Part shown: piece after piece, positions 27,044 through 36,054 of the stretch
Numbering within the stretch: the stretch's first letter is position 1
Layout: the number at the start of each line of letters is the position of its first letter
Assembly (NCBI GenBank): GCA_016714045.1
Contig: JADJNY010000006.1
Location: 394,102 to 458,101 of the forward strand
DNA from: Planctomycetota bacterium
GTDB lineage: Bacteria > Planctomycetota > UBA1135 > GCA-002686595
Length of the DNA: 64,000 bases
Direction of reading: 5' to 3'
Notes under the pieces: generated by a model
Databases searched by the model: none
The model's input: only the letters and a program-made list of their open reading frames with translations
What the model was told of the DNA's origin: nothing
Translations under genes and position numbers: made by a program

Positions 27044-28639
27044 TTGCCGCCCTTCCTGCCGCTCCTGATCGTCCTGCTCGCCGTGATCGCGCTGACGGGC
27101 GCCATCGCGCGCCGCGTGTCCGCGCCGCTCCCCGTGCTGCTGGCGCTCGCCGGTTTCGCGCTCGCGGCGCTGCCGGGCGTCCCGCGCGTCCCCCTCGATC
27201 CGAGCCTGATCCTCGTCCTGTTCCTGCCTCCGCTCCTCTACGCGGACGCGTTCAACACGTCTTGGGTCGACTTCAAGCGCTGGCTGCGGCCGATCCTGAT
27301 GCTCGCGATCGGCCTCGTGGGCTTCACGATCCTCACGGTGGGCCTCGTCGCGCACGCGCTGATCCCCGGGCTGCCGTGGGCGGCGTGCTTCACGCTCGGC
27401 GCGATCGTGTCGCCGACGGACACGGTCGCGGTGCAGGCCGTCCTCGAGCGCTTGCGCATCCCGCGGCGCATGACGGCCGTGCTCGGCGGTGAGAGCCTGG
27501 TCAACGACGCGACGGGCCTCGTCGGCGTGCAGATCGGCGTCGCCGTGCTCCTGAGCGGCGCGTTCCAGGCGAGCGAGGTCGTCTCGCGCTTCCTCTGGGT
27601 CGCGGGCGGAGGCATCGTCGTCGGGCTCACGGCTGGCGTGCTGTTCTGGCAACTCAACCGCCTCGTGTGCGAGACGAAGGCGCTCTTCGTGCTCTCGGTG
27701 CTCGCCCCGTACCTCGCGCTCGTCACCGCGGAGCACCTCCACACGTCCGGCGTCCTCGCCGTCGTCACGGCGGGCTTCGTCGTGTCGTGGCGCATCGACG
27801 TGATCCCGCCCGCGGCGCGCGTCGACCTGTACGCGGCGTGGGAGCTCGTCGTCTACGTGCTCAACGCACTTTGCTTCGTCTTCATCGGGCTCGAGACGCC
27901 GTCCGTGCTCGCCGACATCGGCGTCGCGAAGGACGAAGGCCTGATCCCCGCGGGCCTCGCCGTGACCGCGACGGTCGTCCTCTCACGCCTCTTGTGGATC
28001 TTTCCGGGCGCGTACGTGCCGCTCCGCCTGTCGCCGAGGCTCCGAGCGCGCGAAGGCGGCTACCCGCCCGCGCGGAGCGTGCTCGTCGTCGGCTGGTGCG
28101 GCGTGCGCGGCGTCGTGTCGCTCGCGGCGGCGCTCTCGCTGCCGCTCGCGCTCGAAGACGGCACGCCGTTCCCGGGCCGCAACGAGATCCTCTTCTGCAC
28201 GCTGTGCGTGATCCTCGGCACGCTCGTGGCGCAGGGACTCACGCTGCTCCCGCTCATCCGCCGCCTGGGCATCCGGGAGGACGAGGATGGTGACGCGGAC
28301 GTGCGCGCCGCGCGCGAGGCCCTGCTCGCGGCCGGCATCCGACGCCTCGACGCGTATTGCACGGAGACGAGTTGCCCCATCGCGGTGCACCACTGGCGCG
28401 AGCTGATGAACGACGAGCTCGCGACGCTGCGGGAGGCGGACGACGAGGCGCGACGGCTCGCGAGCACACGCCTTTCGATCAGCACGGACGTGCGCAAGGA
28501 GGTCGTCTTCGCGCAGACGAACGAGCTCGTGCGCCTGCGCGACGCCGGAACGATCAACGACCGGACGTACCTCGACCTGCAGCTCGAGCTCGACCGTCAG
28601 CGCGTGGGGCTCGGGGGCGTCGAGGCCGTCCCCGGTTGA
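27044..28639 (+). CDS. CPA1-family Na+/H+ antiporter
   Basis: 531 residues, about twelve membrane helices and a soluble C-terminal region of ~130 residues. Family motifs are clear: LFLPPLLYADAF, then TLGAIVSPTDTVAV, then LGGESLVNDATGLV with the transport-site Asn-Asp, and VGWCGVRGVVSLAAALSLP. It exchanges Na+ or K+ for H+ at the inner membrane, like NhaP/YjcE proteins. I used the TTG at 27044, which gives a short N-terminus before helix 1; no strong ribosome site distinguishes it from other starts. The MarR gene is divergent. Confidence 0.9.
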   Translation: MPPFLPLLIVLLAVIALTGAIARRVSAPLPVLLALAGFALAALPGVPRVPLDPSLILVLFLPPLLYADAFNTSWVDFKRWLRPILMLAIGLVGFTILTVGLVAHALIPGLPWAACFTLGAIVSPTDTVAVQAVLERLRIPRRMTAVLGGESLVNDATGLVGVQIGVAVLLSGAFQASEVVSRFLWVAGGGIVVGLTAGVLFWQLNRLVCETKALFVLSVLAPYLALVTAEHLHTSGVLAVVTAGFVVSWRIDVIPPAARVDLYAAWELVVYVLNALCFVFIGLETPSVLADIGVAKDEGLIPAGLAVTATVVLSRLLWIFPGAYVPLRLSPRLRAREGGYPPARSVLVVGWCGVRGVVSLAAALSLPLALEDGTPFPGRNEILFCTLCVILGTLVAQGLTLLPLIRRLGIREDEDGDADVRAAREALLAAGIRRLDAYCTETSCPIAVHHWRELMNDELATLREADDEARRLASTRLSISTDVRKEVVFAQTNELVRLRDAGTINDRTYLDLQLELDRQRVGLGGVEAVPG

Positions 28640-28669
28640 CGGCGACCGGGCGCGCGCGGCTCCAGCGCG

Positions 28670-29215
28670 TCATCCTCGCCGCGCGAGCTCGGCGCGCACG
28701 GCCTGGATGCACTCCGTGAGCGAGAGGCGCGACGTGTCGAGCCGCAGCGCGACGCCCGGGATCGGCTCCGACGCAGCCTCGAGCTCGAGCCAGCGATCGA
28801 ACGTGCGATCGCGCGCCGGGTGCGAGCCGGAGCGCAGGTCGAGCTCGAGCCGCTCGCGCACAGCTTCGCGCGACGCGACGCACTCGACGAGGACGAGCTC
28901 GGCGCCGATGCGGTCCGCGAGCGCGTGGAGCTCCGCGACCTGGTACGCGCGCGAGTACGTCCGCCCGTCGAGGATCACGAGCGGTGCTCCGCCGCCGCGC
29001 GCGAGCTCCTCCACCGCCTGGTAGAGCAGGCGCACGACGAAGTCGTCCTGCTCGCGCGTGTACGCGACGTGGTGCGGGCCGAACAACGCGTCGCGCACAC
29101 GGTCCTTGTCGAAGAGCGGCGCCCGCGTCTGGGTCGCGAGCTCGCGCGCGATGGTGCTCTTGCCCGTGGCGGGCAGGCCGGCGAGCGCGAGGAGGACGAG
29201 ACGCGGAGAAGGCAT
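28670..29215 (-). CDS. P-loop kinase (AAA_33 / zeta-toxin-like fold)
   Basis: 181 residues. A Walker A motif GLPATGKST near the N-terminus is followed by FDKDRVRDALFG and GGGAPLVILDGRTYSR, the order seen in small phosphotransferases of the AAA_33 group (gluconate-kinase-like and polynucleotide-kinase-like enzymes). A LID-like basic region (RLELDLRSGSHPARDRTFDRW) closes the site. No adjacent gene gives the substrate. It ends 30 bases from the convergent antiporter gene. Confidence 0.82.
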   Translation of the reverse strand: MPSPRLVLLALAGLPATGKSTIARELATQTRAPLFDKDRVRDALFGPHHVAYTREQDDFVVRLLYQAVEELARGGGAPLVILDGRTYSRAYQVAELHALADRIGAELVLVECVASREAVRERLELDLRSGSHPARDRTFDRWLELEAASEPIPGVALRLDTSRLSLTECIQAVRAELARRG

Positions 29216-29340
29216 CGAGGTCGTGTCGATCGGACGGGATCGAGCACTCTATCCGGCGGTTCGAGCCCGTCCGCGCGGAATCCTGGCGACGCCCAGGTCT
29301 CGGCGGTCGCCTTGGGTCCCGGGCGGGCCGGTCCTCCCCA

Positions 29341-29922
29341 TCACCGCGCGAGCTTCCCCGCCACCTCCACCACGCGCGCGCCGATGCGCAGCGCGGTGGC
29401 GTGCTGTTTCTCGTCCTTCAGCTTGCCGTCGGGCGTGAACGCCTCGTGCGCCTTGCTCACGGAGAGCTGTTCGGGGAGCACGAGCACCGTGAGCTGCGTC
29501 AGCAGCGCGCGCGCGTTCGCGAGGCTGCGCGAGCCGCCGAACGCGCCCGGCGACGCGGAAACGAGCGCGCCGACCTTGCCCGTGAAGCACGTGAGCGCCT
29601 TCTCGCCGGCCTCCGCGCGCGACGCCCAGTCGAGAGCGTTCTTGAGCGCGGCCGTGATCGACCCGTTGTACTCGGGGCTCGCGACGAGCAGCGCGTCGTG
29701 CTCCTTCAAGAGCTCCTTGAAGCGCTTCGCGTTCGCGGGAAGGCCCTGCTCGCGCTCGAGCTCCTCGTCGTAGAGCGGCATCGGGAGCTCGCGGAGCTCG
29801 AGCATCGTCACGGTGCCGCCGGCTTGCCGCGCGCCCTCCGCGGCGATGCGGACGAGCTGTTGGTTGAACGAAGCGCGGCGCAAGCTGCCGCCGAAGGCGA
29901 GGACGCGGGGTGCGGTGGTCAT
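29341..29922 (-). CDS. NADPH-dependent FMN reductase family protein
   Basis: 193 residues with a flavodoxin-like fold. The FMN phosphate loop GSLRRASFNQQL and the motif SPEYNGSITAALKNALDW are diagnostic of the NADPH-dependent FMN reductase/azoreductase/chromate reductase group. It reduces FMN or quinones with NAD(P)H in the cytoplasm. The ATG at 29922 gives MTTAPRVLAFGG, the standard N-terminus. It is divergent from the GH67-like gene. Confidence 0.9.
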   Translation of the reverse strand: MTTAPRVLAFGGSLRRASFNQQLVRIAAEGARQAGGTVTMLELRELPMPLYDEELEREQGLPANAKRFKELLKEHDALLVASPEYNGSITAALKNALDWASRAEAGEKALTCFTGKVGALVSASPGAFGGSRSLANARALLTQLTVLVLPEQLSVSKAHEAFTPDGKLKDEKQHATALRIGARVVEVAGKLAR

Positions 29923-30114
29923 CGCCCTCGTGTACCCGACGCGCGACCGCGCGCAAAGTACCGGAGAGCGCGGAACCCGACCGCGCGCCGCGGGTTCCTC
30001 CTCCCCGGCGCCCGAAACGACCGCGGAGGCCGCGTGCGAGGGCGCTGTCGCCCGTGCGCGCGCTCGACCGGCCCGCGCCATGGCCCTACGCGCATCGCCG
30101 ACGAGAGATCCCGC

Positions 30115-32364
30115 ATGTTCCTCCGCACCCTCGCGCTCCTCGCCTTCACCTGCACTTCGTTCCAGGAGCCCGCGCCGCCGGCCCGCGTCGACGCGTCGCA
30201 GGTGGAGCGCGCAGCGGACGCTTCCAAACCCGCGTCCGCGGCGAACGCGACGACGACCGGCCCGCAGAACGCACAGCGCATCACGCTCCCCGCGAAGCTG
30301 CGCCTCGACGTCGCGCTGCAGCGCGCGCGCGACGGGCTCGACGCGGCGCTGGGTCCGGAAACGTCGTTCGACGCGAGCGCGCCCTTCGCGCGCCGCTACG
30401 TCGTCGTGATCGACGGGCAGACGAACGAGCTCGAACCGGACGGGTTCGCGCTCGACGCCGCCGGCGGCGCCGCGACGGTCGTGCTGCGCGCGCGGAACGT
30501 GCGCGGCGCGTGCTACGCGTTGAACGAGCTCGCGCGCCGCGTGCGCCTGTCGCAGTGGTCGCCGGGCGAGCCGCTCGCGATCGTGCGCAACCCGGCCTTC
30601 GTCGACCGCCTGAGCTCGATGCACGACAACCCGGGCGAGCCGCGCTTCGACACGCAGTTCCGCGATCCGAAAGTGCTGCTCGACCTCGGCTTCAACGGGA
30701 TGATCGTGCACGGACTCGCCGGGCTCTGCACGTACGACGACTTCGACCCGCGGCTTTACCCGAAGGACTCGCCCGAGCGCGCGACCGTGCTCGCGGACAG
30801 GAAGCGCATCAAGCGCCTCGTGTCCGAGGCGAAGCGCAATCACCTGAAGGTGTTCCTGAACGGCGACGAGTTGTGCGTGCCGCGCACGGCGCTCGAACTC
30901 TATGGCGACGAGGTCCTCGCGACGAACGCCGCGCCAGGGCGCTTCCTGCTCTCCCCCGCGAAGCCCAAGGTGCACGCGCTCGTCCGCGCGACGTTCGAGG
31001 AGCTCTTGAAGCTCTTCCCCGACGTCGATGGCTTCCAAGTGCGCACCGGCGAGGTGTACACCCAGTCCGAGCCGACCCTGTTCGGTCACATGCCGACCAA
31101 GGGCAGCGACGACACGTGCAAGGACTGGACGCAGCACGACAAGCTCCGCGCGCTCGTCGACACGATCACGCAGGTCGTCTGCGTGGAGCACGGGAAGCGC
31201 TTCAACCTGCGCATGTGGGGCTACTTCAACTCGGCGCATTCGGAGCCCGAGAAGTGGCTCGCGTTCAGCGCGCCGGTCGAGCCGAACCCGCTGCGCACGT
31301 TCTCGTTCAAGCACGCGAGGACGGACTACTGGCGCTGGAACGAGCTCAACCCGAACTTCGGCGTCGGACAGCACGCGCAGTGGGCCGAGTTCCAGATGGC
31401 GCGCGAGTACGAGGGCAAGGGTGCCTTCCCGAGCTACCTCGGCCGCTACATCGCGCAGGGCGCCACGGAGATCGCGCCGACGGGCGGGCTCGCGGAGATC
31501 CACGCGAAGGGCGTGCGCGGCGCGTGGTGCTGGGCGCGCGGCGGCGGATGGAACGGTCCGTTCCCGGCGAGCGAGGACTGGATCGCGCTCAACATGCACG
31601 CGTTCGCGCGCCTCTTGTGGGACCCGAACGACGACCCGTGGGAGCTCGCGCGCCAGTGGAGCGTCCTGAACCTCGGTCTCGAGCCGAACTCGATCGCCGC
31701 CGAGCGCTTCGTGAAGGTGCAGAAGCTCTCCGAGGACGCCCTGCTCGCGTCGCGCTACATCGGCGTCTTCATCGCGAAGAAGCACCTGAAGGCCGGCAGC
31801 GGCTGGACGCCCGACGGGAACTGGATGCGCGACGACGACCTCGGGCCGCACGACCCGAAGCTCGCGCCAGGGGACCAGCTTCCGCCCGCGAAGATGTTCT
31901 ACGACTTCCTCGCGAAGGACGGCACGGTGCCCGCGGCGATCGCGGAGCGCGAGCGCGCGCTCGAGCTGTGGAAGGAGCTCGTGGCCGAGTTCGACGCGCT
32001 GGTGAAGGACGTCCCGGGCTCGACGAAGCTCGCCGAGCTGCGCAACACCGCGGTCTACGGCCAGCGCGTGTTCGACACGTCGAGCCACTCGTTCGCCGCG
32101 GGCTGGAGCGCGTATGCGTGGGACGAGGGCGGCCGCAAGGACGCCGCGCTCGCGAGGAACGCACGCGAACACCTCGCCCTCGCGCGTGCGGCGTGGAAGG
32201 ACTGCACGGAGCGCGTGTTCCAGCTCCCCGGCGTCGCGTCGCCGATGGAAGCGTGGGGTTTCCCGCCCGAGTGGGACGCGGTGCAGGCGCTGCTCGACGG
32301 GAAGAAGGCGACGAGCACTCCGAGCGCGGAACCGAAGCCGGGGCGTGGGCGCGGGGACGATTGA
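30115..32364 (+). CDS. Secreted glycoside-hydrolase-like protein (GH67/GH20-type N-terminal domain)
   Basis: 749 residues. The N-terminus (MFLRTLALLAFTCTSF) is a signal peptide, possibly with a lipid-attached Cys13. A Ser/Ala/Thr linker is followed by an alpha/beta domain of the kind that precedes GH20, GH67 and GH84 catalytic barrels (DGFALDAAGGAATVVLRAR, then RGACYALNELARRVRL). A barrel-like region follows with many acidic strands (FDPRLYPKDS, VDGFQVRTGEVYTQ, NLRMWGYF) and a helical C-terminal domain. alpha-Glucuronidase-like activity is a guess; the catalytic acids cannot be named with confidence. GAGAG lies just before the ATG. Confidence 0.7.
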   Translation: MFLRTLALLAFTCTSFQEPAPPARVDASQVERAADASKPASAANATTTGPQNAQRITLPAKLRLDVALQRARDGLDAALGPETSFDASAPFARRYVVVIDGQTNELEPDGFALDAAGGAATVVLRARNVRGACYALNELARRVRLSQWSPGEPLAIVRNPAFVDRLSSMHDNPGEPRFDTQFRDPKVLLDLGFNGMIVHGLAGLCTYDDFDPRLYPKDSPERATVLADRKRIKRLVSEAKRNHLKVFLNGDELCVPRTALELYGDEVLATNAAPGRFLLSPAKPKVHALVRATFEELLKLFPDVDGFQVRTGEVYTQSEPTLFGHMPTKGSDDTCKDWTQHDKLRALVDTITQVVCVEHGKRFNLRMWGYFNSAHSEPEKWLAFSAPVEPNPLRTFSFKHARTDYWRWNELNPNFGVGQHAQWAEFQMAREYEGKGAFPSYLGRYIAQGATEIAPTGGLAEIHAKGVRGAWCWARGGGWNGPFPASEDWIALNMHAFARLLWDPNDDPWELARQWSVLNLGLEPNSIAAERFVKVQKLSEDALLASRYIGVFIAKKHLKAGSGWTPDGNWMRDDDLGPHDPKLAPGDQLPPAKMFYDFLAKDGTVPAAIAERERALELWKELVAEFDALVKDVPGSTKLAELRNTAVYGQRVFDTSSHSFAAGWSAYAWDEGGRKDAALARNAREHLALARAAWKDCTERVFQLPGVASPMEAWGFPPEWDAVQALLDGKKATSTPSAEPKPGRGRGDD

Positions 32365-32375
32365 CGCGCTCGCCA

Positions 32376-32470
32376 CGAGTTCGCCCTCGCGCGCTGGACG
32401 CCAGTCCGCCTCCCGCGCGGGACGCGGGGCCGCCTCCCGGGCTGGACGCGAGTTCATCGTCCAGCGCGGA
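32376..32470. repeat. Degenerate ~24-base tandem repeat
   Basis: About four imperfect 24-25-base units, each with a CCGCCTCCCG-like half and a GCTGGACGC-like half, lie after the GH67-like gene. The remainder up to 32568 holds no gene. The units resemble in style, not in sequence, the minisatellite at 11.2 kb. Confidence 0.5.
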
Positions 32471-32568
32471 GGTCGCGGAGGTCGACGTGCGCGCGAGGCA
32501 CAAGTCCGTCCTCCCGCGCGAGAGGCGAACGACCGCGCACGCCGCGCTCGCGCGCGCTCCGACGCCGA

Positions 32569-33576
32569 CTACCGGCCGTGCTCGCGCACGAACTGCGACG
32601 GCCTGAGCCACTCCTCCACCGTCGGCTCGTCCCCGTAGCCCTGGCACCACCCCGCGATGTCGGGCGGCGGGTCCTTCGGCGCGGTGCTGCCCGCGAGGAG
32701 CGACAACACCGCCTTCGTGCCGCTCTCCTTCGCCGTGATCAGCACGTTGCTCTCGCCACTGCGCTCGAGCACGAGCTCGCCACGCAGCACGATCGGCCCG
32801 AGGACGAGCCCGGTCTTCGAGCTCGCGGCGGTCCGGAGCTCGCGCACGAGCGACGGCGGGATCTGCAGGTACGGCCCGCGGTGCAGGCCGAAGTGCAGGT
32901 GCGCGGGGTAGCGTCCGTTCTCCTCGCTCCGGTCCGCGCCGATGCGCCCGATCACGGCGCCGCGCTTCACGGTGTCCCCGACCTTCACGCGTCGATCGCT
33001 CGCGAGGTGCACGTAGACGGAGCAGACCGCCGTGAGCTCGTCGAGCTTCGCGAGGGCGTTGTCCGCCGCCGCACCGCTCGTGTCCGGCCGCGGCGTCCGC
33101 ACGTCGCCCGGTTCGCGCGTCGACTTCGTCCCCGGTCCAGCTGGCCTCGGCGGAGCGCCCTCCGCCTGCTCTTCGACCGCGAGCGCGTGCTCGATCACGA
33201 TCACGTTGCCGAGGTTCCAGTGCACGAAGCCCTGCGCGTCCGTCCACGTCGGTGAGAACGCGGAGTAGCGCACGATCCCGTCCGCGACGGCGCGCACCTC
33301 GGTGCCGGCCGGGAGCCAGACGTCCTCGCCGAGGTGCCAGGAGTCGTGGAACGGCGAGCCCGGGCTCGTCACGTGATGCCCGAAGCTGCCGCGCGCGTTC
33401 ACGGCCTTCGCGTAGCCGGTGCACGGGAGCTCGAACACCGTCCGCTTGGGCGCGCGGGGCTCTTCGACCCGCGTCGCGGCGCTGCCGACGGCGATCACGA
33501 GCAGCGCGAGCCCGGCCGCCGCGAACGCGCCCCTGCGCCGAGCTCCGGCGCTCTTCCACGACCTGGTCCTCGACAT
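32569..33576 (-). CDS. M23-family metallopeptidase (lysostaphin/LytM type)
   Basis: 335 residues. A positively charged N-terminus and a membrane helix (AAAGLALLVIAVGSAA) export or anchor it. The peptidase domain has H-x-x-x-D in WHLGEDVWLPAGTEVRAV and the HLHFGLH motif, the zinc ligands of M23 enzymes that cut peptidoglycan or other Gly-rich peptides. A low-complexity insert of ~45 residues (Pro/Gly/Arg-rich) splits the domain between LGNVIVIEHALAV and VYVHLASDRRVKVGDTV. The ATG at 33576 gives MSRTRSWKSAG; the ORF upstream of it is not family-like. Confidence 0.88.
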   Translation of the reverse strand: MSRTRSWKSAGARRRGAFAAAGLALLVIAVGSAATRVEEPRAPKRTVFELPCTGYAKAVNARGSFGHHVTSPGSPFHDSWHLGEDVWLPAGTEVRAVADGIVRYSAFSPTWTDAQGFVHWNLGNVIVIEHALAVEEQAEGAPPRPAGPGTKSTREPGDVRTPRPDTSGAAADNALAKLDELTAVCSVYVHLASDRRVKVGDTVKRGAVIGRIGADRSEENGRYPAHLHFGLHRGPYLQIPPSLVRELRTAASSKTGLVLGPIVLRGELVLERSGESNVLITAKESGTKAVLSLLAGSTAPKDPPPDIAGWCQGYGDEPTVEEWLRPSQFVREHGR

Positions 33577-33670
33577 GCCCACGACTACCTCCGTGACGAG
33601 GGCGAGTTGCGCGCCCGCCGCACGCGGCCGAACGCGCGCACGCCGCGCGTGCACCCGCTACGATCCGAGC

Positions 33671-34453
33671 ATGACTCATCCCTGGCCCTTCTGGCTCGCC
33701 GGTCTCGCGATCGGCGCATTCGTGCCGCTCTTCGCCGCGGCGACCGGCAAGATCCTCGGCGTCTCCGGCGGCTACACCGAGGCCTGCGCCGTCGCCGAGC
33801 CCGCGCGCGCCGAGCGTTGGAAGCTCTGGTTCCTGCTCGGGCTCCCGCTCGGCGGCTTCGCCTCGCGTGCGCTGGACGGCGGCGCGGAGTGGACGACGAA
33901 CGTCGCCGTGTTCGAGACCCTGTACCGCTGGAACGGCGGAGCGCAGCTCGCGGCGCTCGCGGCCGGCGGATTCCTGATCGGCTACGGCGCGCGCGTGGGC
34001 GCTCGTCCTGTTGCTCTGGAGGTCCGCGTGAAGAACCTCGTCTTCGTCGTGTTCGGCGCTGGCTTCGGCTTCTGCCTGTCGCGCGCGGACGCGACGAGCA
34101 TCGACGCGATCTCCGGCATGTTCCGCCTGACGGACCTGCACCTGTTCGGCGTGATCGGCGTCGCGATCGCGACGGCGGCGGTCCTGCTCTTCGCGCTGCG
34201 GCGCGCGGGCCTCGTCGCGCCGATCCCGGCGAAGCCGATGGGCCGCTCCGTGCTCATCGGCGGACTCGTGTTCGGCGCGGGCTGGGCGATCGCGGGCTCA
34301 TGCCCGGGGACGGCGCTCGCGCAGCTCGGCGAGGGCAAGCTCTACGCGCTCGCCACGGCGCTCGGCATCCTCGCGGGCACGTGGACGTGGCGCCGCGTCT
34401 CGATGCAGAGCGCGCGGAGCGCGGCGCCGTCGCGCACCGCGCCCGCGGCGTGA
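33671..34453 (+). CDS. YeeE/YedE sulfur transporter, two genes apparently fused by a deletion
   Basis: 260 residues with about eight helices. The first ~110 residues match the N-terminal part of a PmpA-like YeeE/YedE protein (TGKILGVSGGYTEA, then GGFLIGYGARVG) but the usual GCTSGHG motif and the helices after it are missing. The rest, from 34028 (GTG, VKNLVFVVFGAGFG), is a complete PmpB-like partner of ~141 residues with AGSCPGTALAQLGEG, whose Cys handles thiosulfate or persulfide. A neighbouring frame before 34028 reads ALVLLLWRSA and a TGA that overlaps this GTG, the relic of an ancestral overlapping pair. The fused protein probably lacks one functional half. Confidence 0.75.
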   Translation: MTHPWPFWLAGLAIGAFVPLFAAATGKILGVSGGYTEACAVAEPARAERWKLWFLLGLPLGGFASRALDGGAEWTTNVAVFETLYRWNGGAQLAALAAGGFLIGYGARVGARPVALEVRVKNLVFVVFGAGFGFCLSRADATSIDAISGMFRLTDLHLFGVIGVAIATAAVLLFALRRAGLVAPIPAKPMGRSVLIGGLVFGAGWAIAGSCPGTALAQLGEGKLYALATALGILAGTWTWRRVSMQSARSAAPSRTAPAA

Positions 34454-34508
34454 TCGCGCGCCCACCCGCGCGCGCGCCGCGCGGCGGGCGGGTTCAGGCG
34501 CGCCGCTC

Positions 34509-35834
34509 TCACGGCACGTCCACGACCGCCACGGGCAGGAACGAGCGATCGAAGCGCTCGACGAACTCCTGCAGCAGCACCTTCGCGTCGGGACGTGCGC
34601 GCTTCTCGACCTTCCTCCCGTTCCACGTGACGACGACGGGCTTCGCCGGGTCGAACATCTCGCGCGTGAGCAGCAGGCGGAAGCTCGTCACCAGCGTCCC
34701 CTTCGCCGCGAAGCTCCCGGGCGCCGTCATCGAGACCTCGATCCGTGCGGTGTGCTTGTCGATTTCGCGCTGGAGGAAAGCCCGCTTCGCCTTCTCGTCC
34801 ATCGCTTTCCACGCGGAGACGGACACGGTCGGCTGCAGGTCCAGGACGACGTCCTTCGCGAGCCCCGTCACCTGGACCCACGCGGAGCGCGCTTCTCCCG
34901 TCTCACACGCCATGCGCACGACGCGCTTGGGGACCGGCGCGCGCCGCGCCGCGCCGAGCCACGCCTTCCAGTCGACCGCCGCGAAGTCGAAGTCGTGCCC
35001 GCGATCTTGGAACTCGATCAGCTGCGCGTCGCTCGCCTTCCACGCCGCGAGCTTCGCGAACGCCTCGTGCAGGTTCGTGAGCACGCCGGGATCGTCCTTC
35101 GAGCCCTGCAGGTCGCGGATCGGGAGCGCGACGACGTTTTCCAGGAACCGCAGGTTGTTCTGCCCGTTCGTCAGGTTGAACCGCGGGCTGCCGATCATCG
35201 GCGCGATCGCGGCCCAGCGGTCGGGGAGGCGCAGCGCGAGGTCCCACGCGAGGTGTCCGCCGCGCGAGATGCCCGTTGCGAACACGCGGTCCTCGTCGAC
35301 GTCGAAGCGCCGGCGCATCCAGCGCAGCGCCGCGAGCGCCGCCGCGCGCTCGCGAGCGCTGAACGCGTAGCCTTCGTTCTTGCCCGCCTCGCTCGGGCCG
35401 AGCACGAGCATCCCGAGCGCGTCCGCCGCCTCCTTCCAGAACGGCACCGCCTGATCGCCGCTGCCGCCCGTGCCGTGGAACGCGAGCATCAACGGCGCGG
35501 ACTTCGCGGGGTCGTAGCTCGCGGGCACGTAGAGGTGCAGGTCCGTCTCCTCATCGGCGTCGAGGACGCGCAACGTCGCATGCTCCTTGCGGAACCCGCC
35601 CTTCTGCGGCTCGAAGCGACCGAACGCGCGCGCAAGTTCGAGCCAGCGCTCGAGCGGGACGTCCTTGCGCGCGGCGAGCGCGTTCGCCGCGTTGCGCCGC
35701 GCCATGGGCTCGAGCAGGTCGACGGCGTCGGCGAGCGCGGCGCGCAGCTCGTCGTCGGTCGGCGGCGCGGACGAAGGCGCGGCGGGTGCCTGAGCGAGGA
35801 GCAAGGGACACGCGAGGAGCAGTTCGGCCAGCAT
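34509..35834 (-). CDS. Secreted alpha/beta hydrolase (esterase/depolymerase-like)
   Basis: 441 residues with a short signal peptide (MLAELLLACPLLLAQ). The hydrolase core shows the oxyanion motif LAFHGTGG (120-124) and the nucleophile elbow ATGISRGGH with Ser190; a later HDF in DRGHDFDF could give the His. Arrangement resembles feruloyl-esterase/PHB-depolymerase-type enzymes. The C-terminal ~110 residues (VQVTGLAKDVVLDLQPTVSV and VVVTWNGRKVEKRA) form a separate beta-rich domain. The ATG at 35834 was chosen for the signal peptide. It is convergent with the YeeE/YedE gene across a GC-rich gap with an imperfect hairpin. Confidence 0.78.
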   Translation of the reverse strand: MLAELLLACPLLLAQAPAAPSSAPPTDDELRAALADAVDLLEPMARRNAANALAARKDVPLERWLELARAFGRFEPQKGGFRKEHATLRVLDADEETDLHLYVPASYDPAKSAPLMLAFHGTGGSGDQAVPFWKEAADALGMLVLGPSEAGKNEGYAFSARERAAALAALRWMRRRFDVDEDRVFATGISRGGHLAWDLALRLPDRWAAIAPMIGSPRFNLTNGQNNLRFLENVVALPIRDLQGSKDDPGVLTNLHEAFAKLAAWKASDAQLIEFQDRGHDFDFAAVDWKAWLGAARRAPVPKRVVRMACETGEARSAWVQVTGLAKDVVLDLQPTVSVSAWKAMDEKAKRAFLQREIDKHTARIEVSMTAPGSFAAKGTLVTSFRLLLTREMFDPAKPVVVTWNGRKVEKRARPDAKVLLQEFVERFDRSFLPVAVVDVP

Positions 35835-36054
35835 GCGATCCAGGTCGAGGGTTCCGAGGCCGCCAGGCCCGATCACTCTACAGCTCGGAGGCGCGCGCGG
35901 TCACCGACGTCGTGCGGGCTCGGGCTCGGTGCCGTGCAGGCGCACCGATTTCGTGTCGGCTCCTTTCCGGCGGCGCTCGCGCGGTCCGAGCGGCCGCGAC
36001 GAGGGGCGTGGAGCTCGCGATGCCGCATCGGATCGGCCGCTAGCACGCGCGACC

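Noticed and set aside
30115..32364. Firm call of alpha-glucuronidase (GH67)
   Set aside because: Only the N-terminal domain type is suggestive; catalytic acids could not be identified.
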